Source of the DNA: Thiotrichaceae bacterium
GTDB lineage: Bacteria > Pseudomonadota > Gammaproteobacteria > Thiotrichales > Thiotrichaceae
NCBI GenBank assembly: GCA_015486375.1
Contig: WFRR01000098.1
Span: forward strand, 1 to 64,000
DNA length: 64,000 nucleotides
Reading direction: 5' to 3'
Shown here: piece after piece, positions 9,128-18,661 of the stretch
Layout: every line of letters starts with the position of its first letter
How positions within the stretch are numbered: the stretch's first letter is position 1
The notes under the pieces: generated by a model
What the model saw: the letters and a program-made list of their open reading frames with translations, nothing else
What the model was told of the DNA's origin: nothing
Databases searched by the model: none
Program-made: the position numbers and the translations under genes

Positions 9128-10263
9128 TATTGCAATTTAACTGCTTGTTGATGTTGTAGGTTTAAGCGACCTTGATCAATAATGGGCGTATCTAAAGGCA
9201 GCTTAATTATACTATCTCGCCCTTCCTGAGCTGCTTTTAACAAGATAAATTTAGCCCGATAAGATTTTCCATGCGAGGCTAATACAAACACCCCTAGCTG
9301 ATTTTTATAATTAGATAAATACTCCGCAGGTAGCTTTTTTTGCGCTGTTATCCAATGTAAGCGTCCTGTTGCACCTGCAATCAATGCTTGATTTGTTTCT
9401 ACATCATCTACTATTGGTGTAAAACGAAATATTTTTGTATGAGTTTTTTTATCAAAAAAAGCAATTTTTTTGCTTAGTTTAACCTCGATATTGACACCAC
9501 TACTATTAGTAAAATGAATTTTACCCGTCGCGGCTTTGATTTCATTGCTTGCATTTTGGGTCAATTTTGCTGAAATTTGTAAATTATTGGATTGGAGTAG
9601 ATTAAATAGGGGAGTGTTATTAGTTACAAATTGTCCTATTTGTACTTGGCGTTGGGTAATTTCACCTGTAAATGGGGCTATAATCTGACAACGTGCTACC
9701 TGCAATTGTGCTAATGACTGTCGAGCCTGTAGCGATTCTAACTCTGCTTGAGCGACTTGATATACTGATATAGCACTGTCAAGACGACTTTGGGAAATAT
9801 TTGATTTTCCCGCTAAACGCTTATCTCGTTGATAATTTTTCTTAAGTAAATCAATATGTACTTGTTTGGCTTTACTATCTGATTTGGCTTGTTGTAAACG
9901 ATAACGATAATCTCGACAGTCTAAACTGATCAATATATCCCCATATTGAACTTGATCACCTATATCAACATGAATTTTCTTAACACGAGCGGTGATTTCT
10001 GCACTTAAGGTAGGATGATTGAGGCTAACAACCGTCGCGGGCGTGCTGTATTGTGATGATAAAACAATATCTTTTAGGTATTTAACACTAATGAGTGGAA
10101 TATTTTGTTCTGTGGAAGCTTGAGTTTTAGAACTTTCTGCCAACACACTATTCCAAATAAGGTAATACACGAGTAATAATTGCCAGATAAAATAAGAAAA
10201 TTTGAATCTTGTTTCAAAAATTAAACATTTGTCTTGCGTGTTACTGTTCATATTTATTATCAT
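9127..10263 (-). CDS. RND efflux periplasmic adaptor (membrane fusion protein)
   Basis: 378-residue HlyD/AcrA-like adaptor that bridges the RND permease to an outer-membrane channel. Residues about 24-42 are a signal/anchor helix. Two lipoyl half-motifs are visible (KKIHVDIGDQVQYGDILISLDCRDY near 95-115, and IIAPFTGEITQRQVQIGQFV near 195-215), separated by a coiled-coil hairpin. The first gene of a two-gene operon with the permease. A second in-frame ATG at 10251 is possible because neither start has a good Shine-Dalgarno. Confidence 0.9.
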   Translation of the reverse strand: MIINMNSNTQDKCLIFETRFKFSYFIWQLLLVYYLIWNSVLAESSKTQASTEQNIPLISVKYLKDIVLSSQYSTPATVVSLNHPTLSAEITARVKKIHVDIGDQVQYGDILISLDCRDYRYRLQQAKSDSKAKQVHIDLLKKNYQRDKRLAGKSNISQSRLDSAISVYQVAQAELESLQARQSLAQLQVARCQIIAPFTGEITQRQVQIGQFVTNNTPLFNLLQSNNLQISAKLTQNASNEIKAATGKIHFTNSSGVNIEVKLSKKIAFFDKKTHTKIFRFTPIVDDVETNQALIAGATGRLHWITAQKKLPAEYLSNYKNQLGVFVLASHGKSYRAKFILLKAAQEGRDSIIKLPLDTPIIDQGRLNLQHQQAVKLQ

Positions 10264-10462
10264 CGATCAAGTTTGATTATTAAAAAATGCAACGAATAGA
10301 TTTGTATTGTACGCAACACAACGCGTATGATAGTCAACAATAATTACGCAATAATATTCTTCACTTTAGAGCATTACTGGCTCTGAATAGGGATCTTATC
10401 CTCCTACTATTGCAGTGAGAGGAGAGTGTTAAATTATAAATACAATTAATTAGGAGTGAAAA

Positions 10463-10867
10463 ATGCCAGAATTATTTTCTGCTGACTGGATGAATGAACT
10501 GAAAGATCATTGGAATGATGACCCTGAGGTTAAGAACAAACTTGCTGAGATCGGTTTTAATTCGATCATTACCTGTGGTATTAAAGGCGATGATAAGCCA
10601 TTAGGTGTGTTTGTGGTTGAAGATGGTGAGTGTATCCGTGCAGGAGCTTATAATGGCGAAGAGCCCGATTGGGATATGCGCGCAGACCGTAAAAACTGGA
10701 TGAAATGGGTCAAAAAACCATTTGGTATGATGGGTATGGGTATGGCTTATGGTTCACGTAAACTGGTATTCGTAAAAGGTGATTATGGTACAATGATGAA
10801 AAATCCAAGTATGGCAGGCCCTTTTGTAAAGAGCTTCTCATTAATGGGTAAAATCAGTACTCAGTAA
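10463..10867 (+). CDS. SCP2-like sterol-carrier domain protein
   Basis: 134 residues without signal peptide or membrane segment, so cytoplasmic. The order (LFSADWMNELKDHWN start, FVVEDGECIRAGAYNGEEPDWDMRAD, KLVFVKGDYGTMMKN, final FVKSF) matches stand-alone SCP2-type lipid-binding proteins of bacteria, which are usually of unknown substrate. A strong Shine-Dalgarno (TAGGAG) lies 8 bp before the ATG. It is followed by its own terminator and then by a DUF302 membrane protein. Role is inferred only at domain level. Confidence 0.75.
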   Translation: MPELFSADWMNELKDHWNDDPEVKNKLAEIGFNSIITCGIKGDDKPLGVFVVEDGECIRAGAYNGEEPDWDMRADRKNWMKWVKKPFGMMGMGMAYGSRKLVFVKGDYGTMMKNPSMAGPFVKSFSLMGKISTQ

Positions 10868-10893
10868 ACTTAGCTACTGCCAAATATCGTAAT

Positions 10894-10930
10894 AAAACGC
10901 ACTAAACCAATCGCTTGGCTAGTGCGTTTT
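10894..10930 (+). terminator. Rho-independent terminator after the SCP2-like gene
   Basis: An 11-bp stem (AAAACGCACTA / TAGTGCGTTTT) ends in a run of six T about 27 bp after the SCP2-like stop codon. The A-tract on the 5' side makes it potentially bidirectional. Confidence 0.85.
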
Positions 10931-10972
10931 TTATAATTTATACTCTAACATTATCACTATAGGAATAAATCC

Positions 10973-11560
10973 ATGAATATGATTCGTAATTTATTAGCCA
11001 TTATTGGTCTAGTTGCACTAATTGGTGGTGGCTATTACTACTCAAAATTTAGTACTGAAATTACTGCTTTTAATGAACTTGATCCACAAGCAAGCACAGT
11101 TTATGCTGAAATGTGGGAAGGTCTGAAAAAACATGGTAATTCTGCTGATGCAACCGTTTGGAAAGTACCACTTGAAGAAGGGGTAAGCTGGAAAGATGCG
11201 GAAGAAGCAATGGCCTCAGTTGCTAATGAACTAAATCTTAAAGGGGTGGGAGAGTTACCTTTATCTGATCAAGTAAAATCAATGACAGGCAAAGATCAAC
11301 GCTTTTTAAAGATTTACCAGTTCTGTGATCCATTGGTTGCAGTACAAATGGTTGACCATAGTGATGCATTTTCAGCCTATCTTCCTTGCCGTATTTCAAT
11401 GGTTGAAGATAAGCAAGGCAAGTTTGCTTTATATGCCTTGAATATGGATATGATGATTTATGGTGGTAGAACTTTACCTGATGAGCTAAATAAATCAGCG
11501 TTGGATGTTAAAGAAAAAATCCAGACTATTATGAAACGGGCTTCTGAAGGTGATTTTTAA
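10973..11560 (+). CDS. DUF302-family membrane-anchored protein
   Basis: 195 residues with one N-terminal transmembrane helix (about 5-23) and a periplasmic-side domain. The segment IYQFCDPLVAVQMVD followed by LPCRISMVEDKQGK and LYALNMDMM matches the C-terminal half of the DUF302 fold, found in many sulfur- and metal-metabolising bacteria but without a settled function. The two cysteines in FCDP and LPCR are family-typical. It follows the SCP2-like gene after a terminator, so it is probably transcribed separately. Confidence 0.75.
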   Translation: MNMIRNLLAIIGLVALIGGGYYYSKFSTEITAFNELDPQASTVYAEMWEGLKKHGNSADATVWKVPLEEGVSWKDAEEAMASVANELNLKGVGELPLSDQVKSMTGKDQRFLKIYQFCDPLVAVQMVDHSDAFSAYLPCRISMVEDKQGKFALYALNMDMMIYGGRTLPDELNKSALDVKEKIQTIMKRASEGDF

Positions 11561-11623
11561 GCATCAAGCTATATCTTATTAAGTTACTAGAATAAGCAGG
11601 AAATCATCAAAAATTACTGCTTT

Positions 11624-11678
11624 AAACCTGTCTTTTTTAATATTCACGCTCTTTCTTTCCTTAAAAAAAGACAGGTTT
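11624..11678. terminator. Long hairpin between DUF302 gene and pyrE: terminator or pyrE attenuator
   Basis: A 17-bp perfect stem (AAACCTGTCTTTTTTAA, 11624-11640, with its complement at 11662-11678) has a pyrimidine-rich loop (CTCTTTCTTTCC). It lies 63 bp after the DUF302 stop and 29 bp before the pyrE ATG. The right arm ends in only four T, so it could terminate the upstream gene on either strand or act as a leader attenuator for pyrE, which is attenuation-controlled in enterobacteria. Confidence 0.55.
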
Positions 11679-11707
11679 TGTAAAAACACTTCAATTTTAA
11701 AATTCCC

Positions 11708-12349
11708 ATGAAAAAATTTCAAAAAGATTTTTTAGATTTCGCCATACAACAAGATGTACTAAAATTTGGTGAATTTACCTTAAAATCAGGGCGTATTAGT
11801 CCCTATTTTTTTAATGCAGGTTTATTCCAAACAGGTTCTGCTCTATCTCAGCTTAGTCACTTTTATGCACAAGCGATTATTGAATCAGAACTCGAATTCG
11901 ATATGTTATTTGGTCCTGCATACAAAGGCATTCCTTTGGTCTCTACCATTGCAATGGCTTTATATGAGCAACACGGCAAAGACTACCCTTACGCTTTTAA
12001 CCGTAAAGAAGCCAAAACACACGGTGAAGGCGGTAATATTGTTGGCGCACCGCTACAAGGACGTGTACTTATTGTTGATGATGTTATTACAGCAGGCACT
12101 GCAATTCGAGAAGCCGCTGATATTGTTGCCGCCCATAATGCCCATTTAGCAGGTGTTGCAATTTCTTTAGATCGGCAAGAAAAGGGTCAAGGTGAATATT
12201 CAGCGGTACAGGAAGTACAGCAAGCTTATTCTATTAATGTCATTAATATCGTTAGTTTACCTGATGTTATCCAACATTTAGGCAATACACTCTGTGATCA
12301 AACGACATTGGATACAGTGCAAGCGTATCGTACTCAATACGGTATCTAA
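11708..12349 (+). CDS. pyrE: Orotate phosphoribosyltransferase
   Basis: Forms orotidine 5'-phosphate from orotate and PRPP in pyrimidine synthesis. 213 residues, the usual size. Visible are [19 protein letters not shown] (substrate loop), [23 protein letters not shown] (the flexible catalytic loop) and the PRPP motif [17 protein letters not shown] at about 119-135. Cytoplasmic homodimer in the family. Single gene; the upstream hairpin suggests attenuation control. Confidence 0.97.
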   Translation: MKKFQKDFLDFAIQQDVLKFGEFTLKSGRISPYFFNAGLFQTGSALSQLSHFYAQAIIESELEFDMLFGPAYKGIPLVSTIAMALYEQHGKDYPYAFNRKEAKTHGEGGNIVGAPLQGRVLIVDDVITAGTAIREAADIVAAHNAHLAGVAISLDRQEKGQGEYSAVQEVQQAYSINVINIVSLPDVIQHLGNTLCDQTTLDTVQAYRTQYGI

Positions 12350-12454
12350 ATTAAATTTTTATTTTTTGGGTTTTAGTTTACATTTTGTACATATTTTCTA
12401 ATCTGGACTTTGTTCACTTGATCCATAAAAATTAGCCTTCCCCTCCCATTTCTC

Positions 12455-12463
12455 TGCTATAAT
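12455..12463 (+). promoter_or_regulatory. Extended -10 element upstream of gyrA
   Basis: TGCTATAAT, a perfect TGnTATAAT extended -10, lies 37 bp before the gyrA ATG. No good -35 is present at the normal distance, which is tolerated by extended -10 promoters. Predicted transcription start is near 12470. Confidence 0.45.
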
Positions 12464-12499
12464 TTTTAGTGTCGTTTTTGCATAAAAAGTCTAAAAATT

Positions 12500-15097
12500 A
12501 TGGCTGAATTCGCCAAAGAAATTATCCCTATTAACTTAGTGGATGAAATGCGTCAATCTTATTTGGATTACGCAATGAGTGTTATTGTAGGTCGTGCTTT
12601 ACCTGATGTGCGAGATGGCTTAAAGCCTGTGCATCGGCGTGTCCTATTTGCAATGGACAAGCTCAGTAATGCTTGGAATAAACCTTATAAAAAGTCTGCT
12701 CGTATTGTCGGTGACGTGATCGGTAAGTATCATCCTCATGGAGATACAGCGGTTTACGATACCATTGTCCGTATGGCACAACCTTTCTCTATGCGTTATA
12801 TGCTAGTGGATGGTCAAGGTAACTTTGGCTCAGTTGATGGTGATGCTCCTGCTGCTATGCGTTACACTGAAATTCGGATGGCTAAAATCGCGCATGAATT
12901 AATGGCGGATTTGGATAAAGAAACGGTTAACTTTTCCGATAACTATGATGGTTCAGAGTCTGAACCCACTGTATTTCCTACCCGTTTGCCGAATTTGCTT
13001 ATCAATGGTTCATCAGGTATTGCAGTCGGTATGGCAACCAATATTCCACCTCATAATCTCAATGAAGTGGTTAATGCCTGTCTTGCACTGATTGATTCAC
13101 CTGATCTCGATATTGATGCCTTAATGGAATATCTTCCTGGTCCTGATTTTCCGACGGCGGGAATAATTAATGGCGCACAGGGTATTCAGGAAGCTTATAA
13201 AACAGGTAAAGGGCGGGTATTAATTCGTGCTAAAGCACATTTTGAAAGCCATGCTAAGGGACGTGAAAAAATTGTTGTCACCGAGCTACCTTATCAAGTT
13301 AACAAAGCGCGTCTGTTAGAAAAAATTGCTAATTTAGTTAAACACAAGAAAATTGAAGGCATATCAGAGTTACGGGATGAATCTGATAAAGATGGTATGC
13401 GAATGGTAGTTGAACTAAAGCGGGGTGAAATCGCTGAAGTCGTTCTCAACAATTTATATAAACAAACCCAAATGCAGAATGTATTTGGTATCAATATGGT
13501 GGCACTGGTTGATGGTCAGCCACGTTTATTAAATCTTAAACAAATTCTGGAATCCTTCATCAAACATCGCCGTGAAGTTGTGACGCGACGTACTATTTAT
13601 ATGTTACGTAAGGCTAGAGAACGCGCCCATATCTTAGAAGGTTTGGCAGTGGCTTTAGAAAATATTGATGAAATGATTACTTTGATCAAATCTTCATTAA
13701 GTCCTAACGATGCTAAAGTTGCTTTATCTGAAAAAGTCTGGACAGCAGGTTTAGTGGTCGATATGTTACGGGAAGCAGGCAGTGATGCCTGTAGACCTGA
13801 ACATCTAGATCAAAAATACGGTTTGCACAAGACTGAATACCGTCTTTCTGAAACGCAAGTATCTGCGATCTTAGAAATGCGCTTAAATCGTCTAACAGGT
13901 CTAGAAAAAGAGAAAATAATTGCTGAATATCAGCGGTTACTTAGTGAAATTGAAGACTTACTGGATATTCTTGCTAATCCTGATCGCTTAATGCAAGTGA
14001 TTCGCGATGAATTAAAACAGATGTTGGCTATTTATGCCGATGAACGTCGTACTGTTATTAATGCCATCGGTGAAGATTTAGGTGATGAAGACTTAATTCC
14101 TGAGGAAGATGTCGTTGTTACGATTTCTCATGCTGGCTATGCTAAGGCACAAACGCTTGATAATTATCGTTCTCAACGACGAGGGGGACGAGGTAAAGCT
14201 GCGACTAAAATGGAAGACGAAGATTTTATTGAAAAGTTATTTGTCGCCAGTACTCATGACACTATTTTGTGCTTTTCCAGTCGTGGTAAACTCTATTGGT
14301 TAAAAGTTTACCAACTACCAATGGGGAGTCGAGCTGCACGGGGTCGCCCTATGATTAATTTATTACCACTTGAAAAAGGTGAGCGTATTAATGCCATTTT
14401 ACCCATTCGGGAATATGAGCAAGATAAGTTTATCTTTATGGCAACTGCGAATGGTGTGGTTAAAAAGACAGCCTTAATGGAATACTCTCGCCCAAGATCA
14501 TCGGGTATTATCGCCTTAACGCTACGAGAAGATGATTATCTGATTGATGTAGCGATTACTGATGGTCAACGCAATGTCATGCTATTTAGCTCAGCAGGTA
14601 AAGCGATTCGTTTTAAAGAATCAGATGTCCGTCCCATGGGGCGTTTAGCCGCAGGTGTTAGAGGTATCAAGTTAGCTAAAGACTATCAGGTTAATGCACT
14701 GATAATCGTTGATGAAGTTCAAGAAGATTCTGATGATAATGAACTGAGTCGATTATTAATTAGTACTGAAAATGGTTATGGTAAACGTACTGAAACAAAT
14801 CAATTCTCAGTGACTAAACGCGGGGGAATGGGGGTTATCTCTATACAAACCAGCGAACGTAATGGTAATGCGATTGGTGCGGTGCAAGTATGCTCAGATG
14901 ATGAAATCATGTTGATTACTGATGGGGGTACTTTGGTAAGAACACCTGTTGAACAGGTTTCCATTACGGGCAGAAATACTCAAGGTGTTACTTTAATTAA
15001 GTTGGGTAAACATGAGTCACTGGTACAATTAGCTCCCATCGTCAATTTAGATGATGACAGTGACGATACAGATACAGACCTTGATACAACAGCCTAG
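12500..15097 (+). CDS. gyrA: DNA gyrase subunit A
   Basis: ATP-dependent negative supercoiling enzyme, breakage-reunion subunit. 865 residues, full length. It has the catalytic Tyr in AAMRYTEIR (near 122), the [13 protein letters not shown], the coiled-coil gate (about 370-500) and a C-terminal beta-pinwheel beginning near 535 with the GyrA-box QRRGGRG. That box marks it as GyrA rather than ParC. The QRDR residue equivalent to E. coli Ser83 is Thr, as in some other gammaproteobacteria, and Asp87 is kept. It ends in an acidic D/T-rich tail, also usual for GyrA. Monocistronic by layout. Confidence 0.98.
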   Translation: MAEFAKEIIPINLVDEMRQSYLDYAMSVIVGRALPDVRDGLKPVHRRVLFAMDKLSNAWNKPYKKSARIVGDVIGKYHPHGDTAVYDTIVRMAQPFSMRYMLVDGQGNFGSVDGDAPAAMRYTEIRMAKIAHELMADLDKETVNFSDNYDGSESEPTVFPTRLPNLLINGSSGIAVGMATNIPPHNLNEVVNACLALIDSPDLDIDALMEYLPGPDFPTAGIINGAQGIQEAYKTGKGRVLIRAKAHFESHAKGREKIVVTELPYQVNKARLLEKIANLVKHKKIEGISELRDESDKDGMRMVVELKRGEIAEVVLNNLYKQTQMQNVFGINMVALVDGQPRLLNLKQILESFIKHRREVVTRRTIYMLRKARERAHILEGLAVALENIDEMITLIKSSLSPNDAKVALSEKVWTAGLVVDMLREAGSDACRPEHLDQKYGLHKTEYRLSETQVSAILEMRLNRLTGLEKEKIIAEYQRLLSEIEDLLDILANPDRLMQVIRDELKQMLAIYADERRTVINAIGEDLGDEDLIPEEDVVVTISHAGYAKAQTLDNYRSQRRGGRGKAATKMEDEDFIEKLFVASTHDTILCFSSRGKLYWLKVYQLPMGSRAARGRPMINLLPLEKGERINAILPIREYEQDKFIFMATANGVVKKTALMEYSRPRSSGIIALTLREDDYLIDVAITDGQRNVMLFSSAGKAIRFKESDVRPMGRLAAGVRGIKLAKDYQVNALIIVDEVQEDSDDNELSRLLISTENGYGKRTETNQFSVTKRGGMGVISIQTSERNGNAIGAVQVCSDDEIMLITDGGTLVRTPVEQVSITGRNTQGVTLIKLGKHESLVQLAPIVNLDDDSDDTDTDLDTTA

Positions 15098-15150
15098 ACG
15101 CTTTATTTTTACCTAAAAAGGTTCTCTCAAGTTTTATTCAACCCTCTACT

Positions 15151-15221
15151 GAATTGTGCTTTAAGGTGCTAACACCTAGATATTTAAGGATATTTAATAT
15201 CTAGGCATTAACGCACAGTTC
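15151..15221. repeat. Long imperfect palindrome downstream of gyrA
   Basis: Outer arms GAATTGTGC / GCACAGTTC (one mismatch) enclose inner arms CCTAGATATT / AATATCTAGG, giving a two-tier hairpin of about 71 nt. It begins 54 bp after the gyrA stop and has no T-tract, so it is not a standard intrinsic terminator. It may be a transcript-stabilising 3' hairpin or a REP-like element; no second copy was noticed in the window. Confidence 0.5.
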
Positions 15222-15277
15222 ATGGTCGGCTGATATATTCATGCAAATAAGTCAACAACAAAAAGGGATGTTTGATT

Positions 15278-15856
15278 ATGGCAATTTTATTAATTTTCGT
15301 TGCTCTTCTATTAGTTATTTTTTTAATTTTTCTATTAGTGGGTCATCTCACTCAAGAAGAACAAAGCCTGTCACGTAATATTTTTATTAAAGCACCCCTT
15401 GATGAAATTTGGATGCTGGTTACAGATATTGTTCGGCATATAGAATGGCGTGATAATTTACAAAAAATTGAAATCAAAGATGATAATGAAGAACAAATGG
15501 TGTGGGTTGAGATACCTAAAAAAGGTCAAGCGATTAGTTATAAACTGACCGATTTAAAACACCATAGTCTTTTTGAAGCAGAAGTTATCTCAAAATCTAT
15601 TTATACGGGTTCAGTTAAAATAGACTTTACCAGTAGTCGAGCGGGTGTCACTTTGAGAATCACTGAAAAAATCGCTGTGAAGCGCATTTTACGTCGGCCT
15701 TTCTCTAATATGTGGCAAAAACTAGAATCTCATGCGAATCAATATCAAGATAACTTAAAACGTTACTTTGATACTCCCGTACTGGAAAGACAAAAGCGAC
15801 ATACCTCCCCTTCAAAGGTAGAGGAGATAGAAGAGAAGCCAGTAACCGCTGAGTAA
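15278..15856 (+). CDS. Membrane-anchored SRPBCC (START-like) family protein
   Basis: About 192 residues: one N-terminal transmembrane helix (about 2-23) followed by a helix-grip domain (IFIKAPLDEIWMLVTDIVRHIEWRDNL is the typical SRPBCC start, about 38-65) that binds hydrophobic ligands in this superfamily. The C-terminus is charged. The ATG at 15278 is chosen over the in-frame TTG at 15272 because the Shine-Dalgarno AAAAGGG (15261-15267) lies 10 bp from the ATG but only 4 bp from the TTG. Ligand and role are unknown. It ends one base before the convergent lipoprotein gene. Confidence 0.7.
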   Translation: MAILLIFVALLLVIFLIFLLVGHLTQEEQSLSRNIFIKAPLDEIWMLVTDIVRHIEWRDNLQKIEIKDDNEEQMVWVEIPKKGQAISYKLTDLKHHSLFEAEVISKSIYTGSVKIDFTSSRAGVTLRITEKIAVKRILRRPFSNMWQKLESHANQYQDNLKRYFDTPVLERQKRHTSPSKVEEIEEKPVTAE

Positions 15857-15857
15857 A

Positions 15858-16475
15858 TTATGGTTTTGGCTTCCAAATAATATTTTCTAATTTCCAACCA
15901 TCAAGCGCATCCGCTGGGGGTAGGTTATTTAGAGTGTGTTTATTGCTCATTCGATCACTAAACAGATAGATAATATTATTGGATTGCGGTGCATAACAAA
16001 GTACTTTACTCGCGAGCTCTACTTTACCGATGCTGCATTGTTCCGTATGTCCATAGCTATAAATAGCCCCGTACTCCATACCTAAGGTATGTCCGAGTAT
16101 ATTGCCAATACGTCTATCTTTAATCAAAATAGAAAAGATATTTTCTTGTTTGGCATCGGGGTTAATCAGTAATAAGGTATCTGTATTTTTTGAAATACGG
16201 ATAACAGTATAATTGCGTGCTTCGGTATTTTTCTGAATTTGTTCGACATGATAGCGATTAGGACTTGCTGCGAATGCTTGTGTAATTTTATGAATATTAA
16301 AGGTTGTTTTAGCATTGAGTGGCCCCACACCTGCTGGGGACAAAATTATCTCTGCATCCTTAAGGGCGGGTATTTGACTGTTTCCCGCCACCGTATCCTC
16401 AGGATTATTATCACAGGCTGTCAAAAACGATAGCAAAGTATATAAAAACAGGATACGAATGTGAGGTATTGACAT
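15858..16475 (-). CDS. Hypothetical lipoprotein
   Basis: About 205 residues starting at the internal ATG at 16475, which gives a classical lipoprotein signal peptide (MSIPHIRILFLYTLLSFLTAC, lipobox LTAC) and has a GGA Shine-Dalgarno upstream. The longer reading from 16514 would put 13 extra residues before the signal and has no ribosome site. The mature part is globular without repeats, with two further cysteines (CSIGKV, LCYAP). I do not recognise the family. Convergent with the SRPBCC gene, one base apart. Confidence 0.7.
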   Translation of the reverse strand: MSIPHIRILFLYTLLSFLTACDNNPEDTVAGNSQIPALKDAEIILSPAGVGPLNAKTTFNIHKITQAFAASPNRYHVEQIQKNTEARNYTVIRISKNTDTLLLINPDAKQENIFSILIKDRRIGNILGHTLGMEYGAIYSYGHTEQCSIGKVELASKVLCYAPQSNNIIYLFSDRMSNKHTLNNLPPADALDGWKLENIIWKPKP

Positions 16476-16675
16476 AAATATATTCCGTACAATTTTTAAG
16501 TAGGTTGTAGACATTGGAAAAATAAGAAAATTAAAATGTCTTTACAGTTTAGTTGATTGTCTTTGAGTATCGATACAATGGATAAAAAAGGGACGATCAT
16601 TGCCTACAATCAGAAAGCATTTACTACCTTTAGTTCAGCTTGGCACAAATATTAGACCCGTAAGTCATGCGGGTA

Positions 16676-17461
16676 TTAATTTAAATCATGATCCCAACCC
16701 AATTCTTCTTCTCTCAATGTGAGTATTTCATAACCTGTTGGAGTGACTAAAATTGTGTGTTCCCATTGTGCAGATAAACTATGATCTTTGGTAACTACTG
16801 TCCATTTATCGTTCAACTGTTTCACATAGCGTTTACCAACATTGATCATCGGTTCAATCGTAAAAGTCATTCCTGCTTCTAGAATGTCACGGGTGCCTGC
16901 TTTGCCGTAATGCAAAACTTGAGGGTCTTCATGGAAGCGTTCACCAATCCCATGTCCACAATATTCTCTCACTACGGAACAATAGTTAAATTCTGTATAG
17001 CGTTGAATTGCATGACCAATATCACCTAGATGAACCCCTGGTTTAACCATTTCCATACCGATATACAATGCTTTCTGAGCAATGCGACAAATGCGTTCAC
17101 CGAGTATTGTTGGCTTACCCACTAGAAACATTTTACTGGTATCACCATGGAAACCTTCTTTGATCACCGTAATATCAATATTAATAATATCGCCTTTTTT
17201 TAGGCTTTTACTACTGGGAATACCATGACATACCTGATGATTAACAGAAGTGCAGATTGATTTGGGAAAGCCATGATAATTTAAAGGGGCAGGAATCGCA
17301 TTTTGCTCGTTGACAATATAATCATGGCAAATTTGATTAAGCTGATTAGTGGTCATACCAGGCTTTACATGCGACTCTATCATGACTAGTACATCCGCTG
17401 CTAAACGCCCTGCCACACGCATTTTTTCGATCTGTTCAGGCGTTTTAATTGTAATAGGCAT
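16676..17461 (-). CDS. map: Methionine aminopeptidase type I
   Basis: Removes the initiator Met from nascent proteins; dinuclear metal enzyme of the cytoplasm. 261 residues. Metal-ligand motifs are all present: NIDITVIKEGFHGDTSKMF (two Asp), YCGHGIGERFHEDP (His), FTIEPM (Glu) and QWEHTI (Glu). There is no N-terminal zinc-finger extension, so it is the class Ia bacterial type. It diverges from rpsB across a 247-bp shared regulatory region, the same arrangement as in E. coli. Confidence 0.98.
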   Translation of the reverse strand: MPITIKTPEQIEKMRVAGRLAADVLVMIESHVKPGMTTNQLNQICHDYIVNEQNAIPAPLNYHGFPKSICTSVNHQVCHGIPSSKSLKKGDIINIDITVIKEGFHGDTSKMFLVGKPTILGERICRIAQKALYIGMEMVKPGVHLGDIGHAIQRYTEFNYCSVVREYCGHGIGERFHEDPQVLHYGKAGTRDILEAGMTFTIEPMINVGKRYVKQLNDKWTVVTKDHSLSAQWEHTILVTPTGYEILTLREEELGWDHDLN

Positions 17462-17659
17462 TGTGTGTTCTCGTTTTATTTTGATTCATTAAAAAGGAAT
17501 TTCTCCATATAGCTTAGAAAGCGCAATGGTTTTTGCAAACGAATCATGGTATAAAGCCGCCGCGATTTTCGCAAATTTTATTTTGTTTTATTTGCATCTT
17601 TTGTAAAAAAACAAAAAATTCACACATGTATCGACACAATAGGCAGGGTGCTTTTGTTA

Positions 17660-17708
17660 AAAAGTTGTCAATTGGGGTACATGGAGGCTAAACCCAAGAG
17701 GAAATATT
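17660..17708 (+). promoter_or_regulatory. rpsB leader hairpin next to the ribosome binding site
   Basis: TTGGG (17672-17676) can pair with CCCAA (17693-17697) just before the Shine-Dalgarno AGAGGA of rpsB. The rpsB leader mediates S2 autoregulation in gammaproteobacteria. Placement is consistent with that leader, but I could not check it against the covariance model. Confidence 0.35.
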
Positions 17709-18503
17709 ATGCCTATCGTTACTATGCGCCAAATGTTAGAAGCGGGTGTTCATTTTGGACACCAAACTCGTTACTGGAATCCAAAAATGGCACCGTACAT
17801 TTTTGGTGAAAGAAATAAGATCCATATCATCAACTTAGAAAAATCTTTACCGATGTTCAATGATGCGATGAACTATATTGGCAAAGTTGCTGCAAAAGGC
17901 GGTAAAGTCTTATTTGTTGGCACAAAACGTTCAGCAGGTGATGCAGTGCGTGAAGCGGCTCAAAGTTGTAAAATGCCGTATGTTGATCACCGCTGGTTAG
18001 GTGGTATGTTGACTAACTTTAAAACGATTAAAAAATCAATTATTCGTTTAAAAGAGTTAGAAAAAATGATTGATGATGGTTCAATTGAACGCTTTAGCAA
18101 GAAAGAAGCGCTCATGATGGATCGTGAGCGGATTAAACTTGAAAAGAGTTTAGGCGGTATCAAAGATATGCGCGGTATCCCAGCAGTATTATTTATTGTT
18201 GATGTGGGCTATGAAGCAATTGCTGTTAAAGAAGCCAATAAATTAGGTATTCCTGTTGTCGGTGTTGTTGATACCAATAATGCTCAAGATGGCGTTGATT
18301 ACGTTATTCCAGGTAATGATGATGCGATTCGTTCTATCCAGCTTTATACCGCAGCAATGGCTGATGCGATCAGTGAGGCACAGTTTGCAGCAGCAGCAGG
18401 TGCAGCACAAGCCGTAGCCGATTTAGAAACCATCGCTGAGGCGGGTGTAGAAGAAGTTGAAGAAGTAGAAGTTGCTGAAACGGAAGTGGTTGCAGAAGCA
18501 TAA
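17709..18503 (+). CDS. rpsB: 30S ribosomal protein S2
   Basis: Small-subunit ribosomal protein S2, required for S1 docking. 264 residues, slightly longer than the E. coli protein because of an acidic tail rich in Val, Glu and Ala (last about 30 residues). Conserved segments: [20 protein letters not shown] at the start, [20 protein letters not shown] and the [11 protein letters not shown] motif. First gene of the rpsB-tsf-pyrH-frr-uppS-cdsA-dxr-rseP-bamA series. Confidence 0.99.
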   Translation: MPIVTMRQMLEAGVHFGHQTRYWNPKMAPYIFGERNKIHIINLEKSLPMFNDAMNYIGKVAAKGGKVLFVGTKRSAGDAVREAAQSCKMPYVDHRWLGGMLTNFKTIKKSIIRLKELEKMIDDGSIERFSKKEALMMDRERIKLEKSLGGIKDMRGIPAVLFIVDVGYEAIAVKEANKLGIPVVGVVDTNNAQDGVDYVIPGNDDAIRSIQLYTAAMADAISEAQFAAAAGAAQAVADLETIAEAGVEEVEEVEVAETEVVAEA

Positions 18504-18576
18504 ACCAACGTAGGAATTTTATATCAGCTATATCAGCTATATTAGAATTTTTTAGGCAATATAATATCTAAATAGC

Positions 18577-18614
18577 CTGTGTTTAAGAAACAAAATAAAT
18601 TTTCTTAATCACAG
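18577..18614. other. Hairpin between rpsB and tsf
   Basis: Stem CTGTG-T-TTAAGAAA / TTTCTTAA-T-CACAG, 13 base pairs with one T-T mismatch and a 10-nt A/T-rich loop. It sits 48 bp before the tsf start. No T-tract follows. It could be a partial terminator or an RNA processing site that sets the S2 to EF-Ts ratio. Confidence 0.4.
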
Positions 18615-18661
18615 TCTGTTGAGATATAACATTTAAATAAATTTAAAAGGAGTAGTACGTA

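Noticed and set aside
12740-12765. Thr at the GyrA QRDR position 83 as a fluoroquinolone-resistance mutation
   Set aside because: Thr is the native residue at this position in several gammaproteobacteria, so it is not evidence of acquired resistance.
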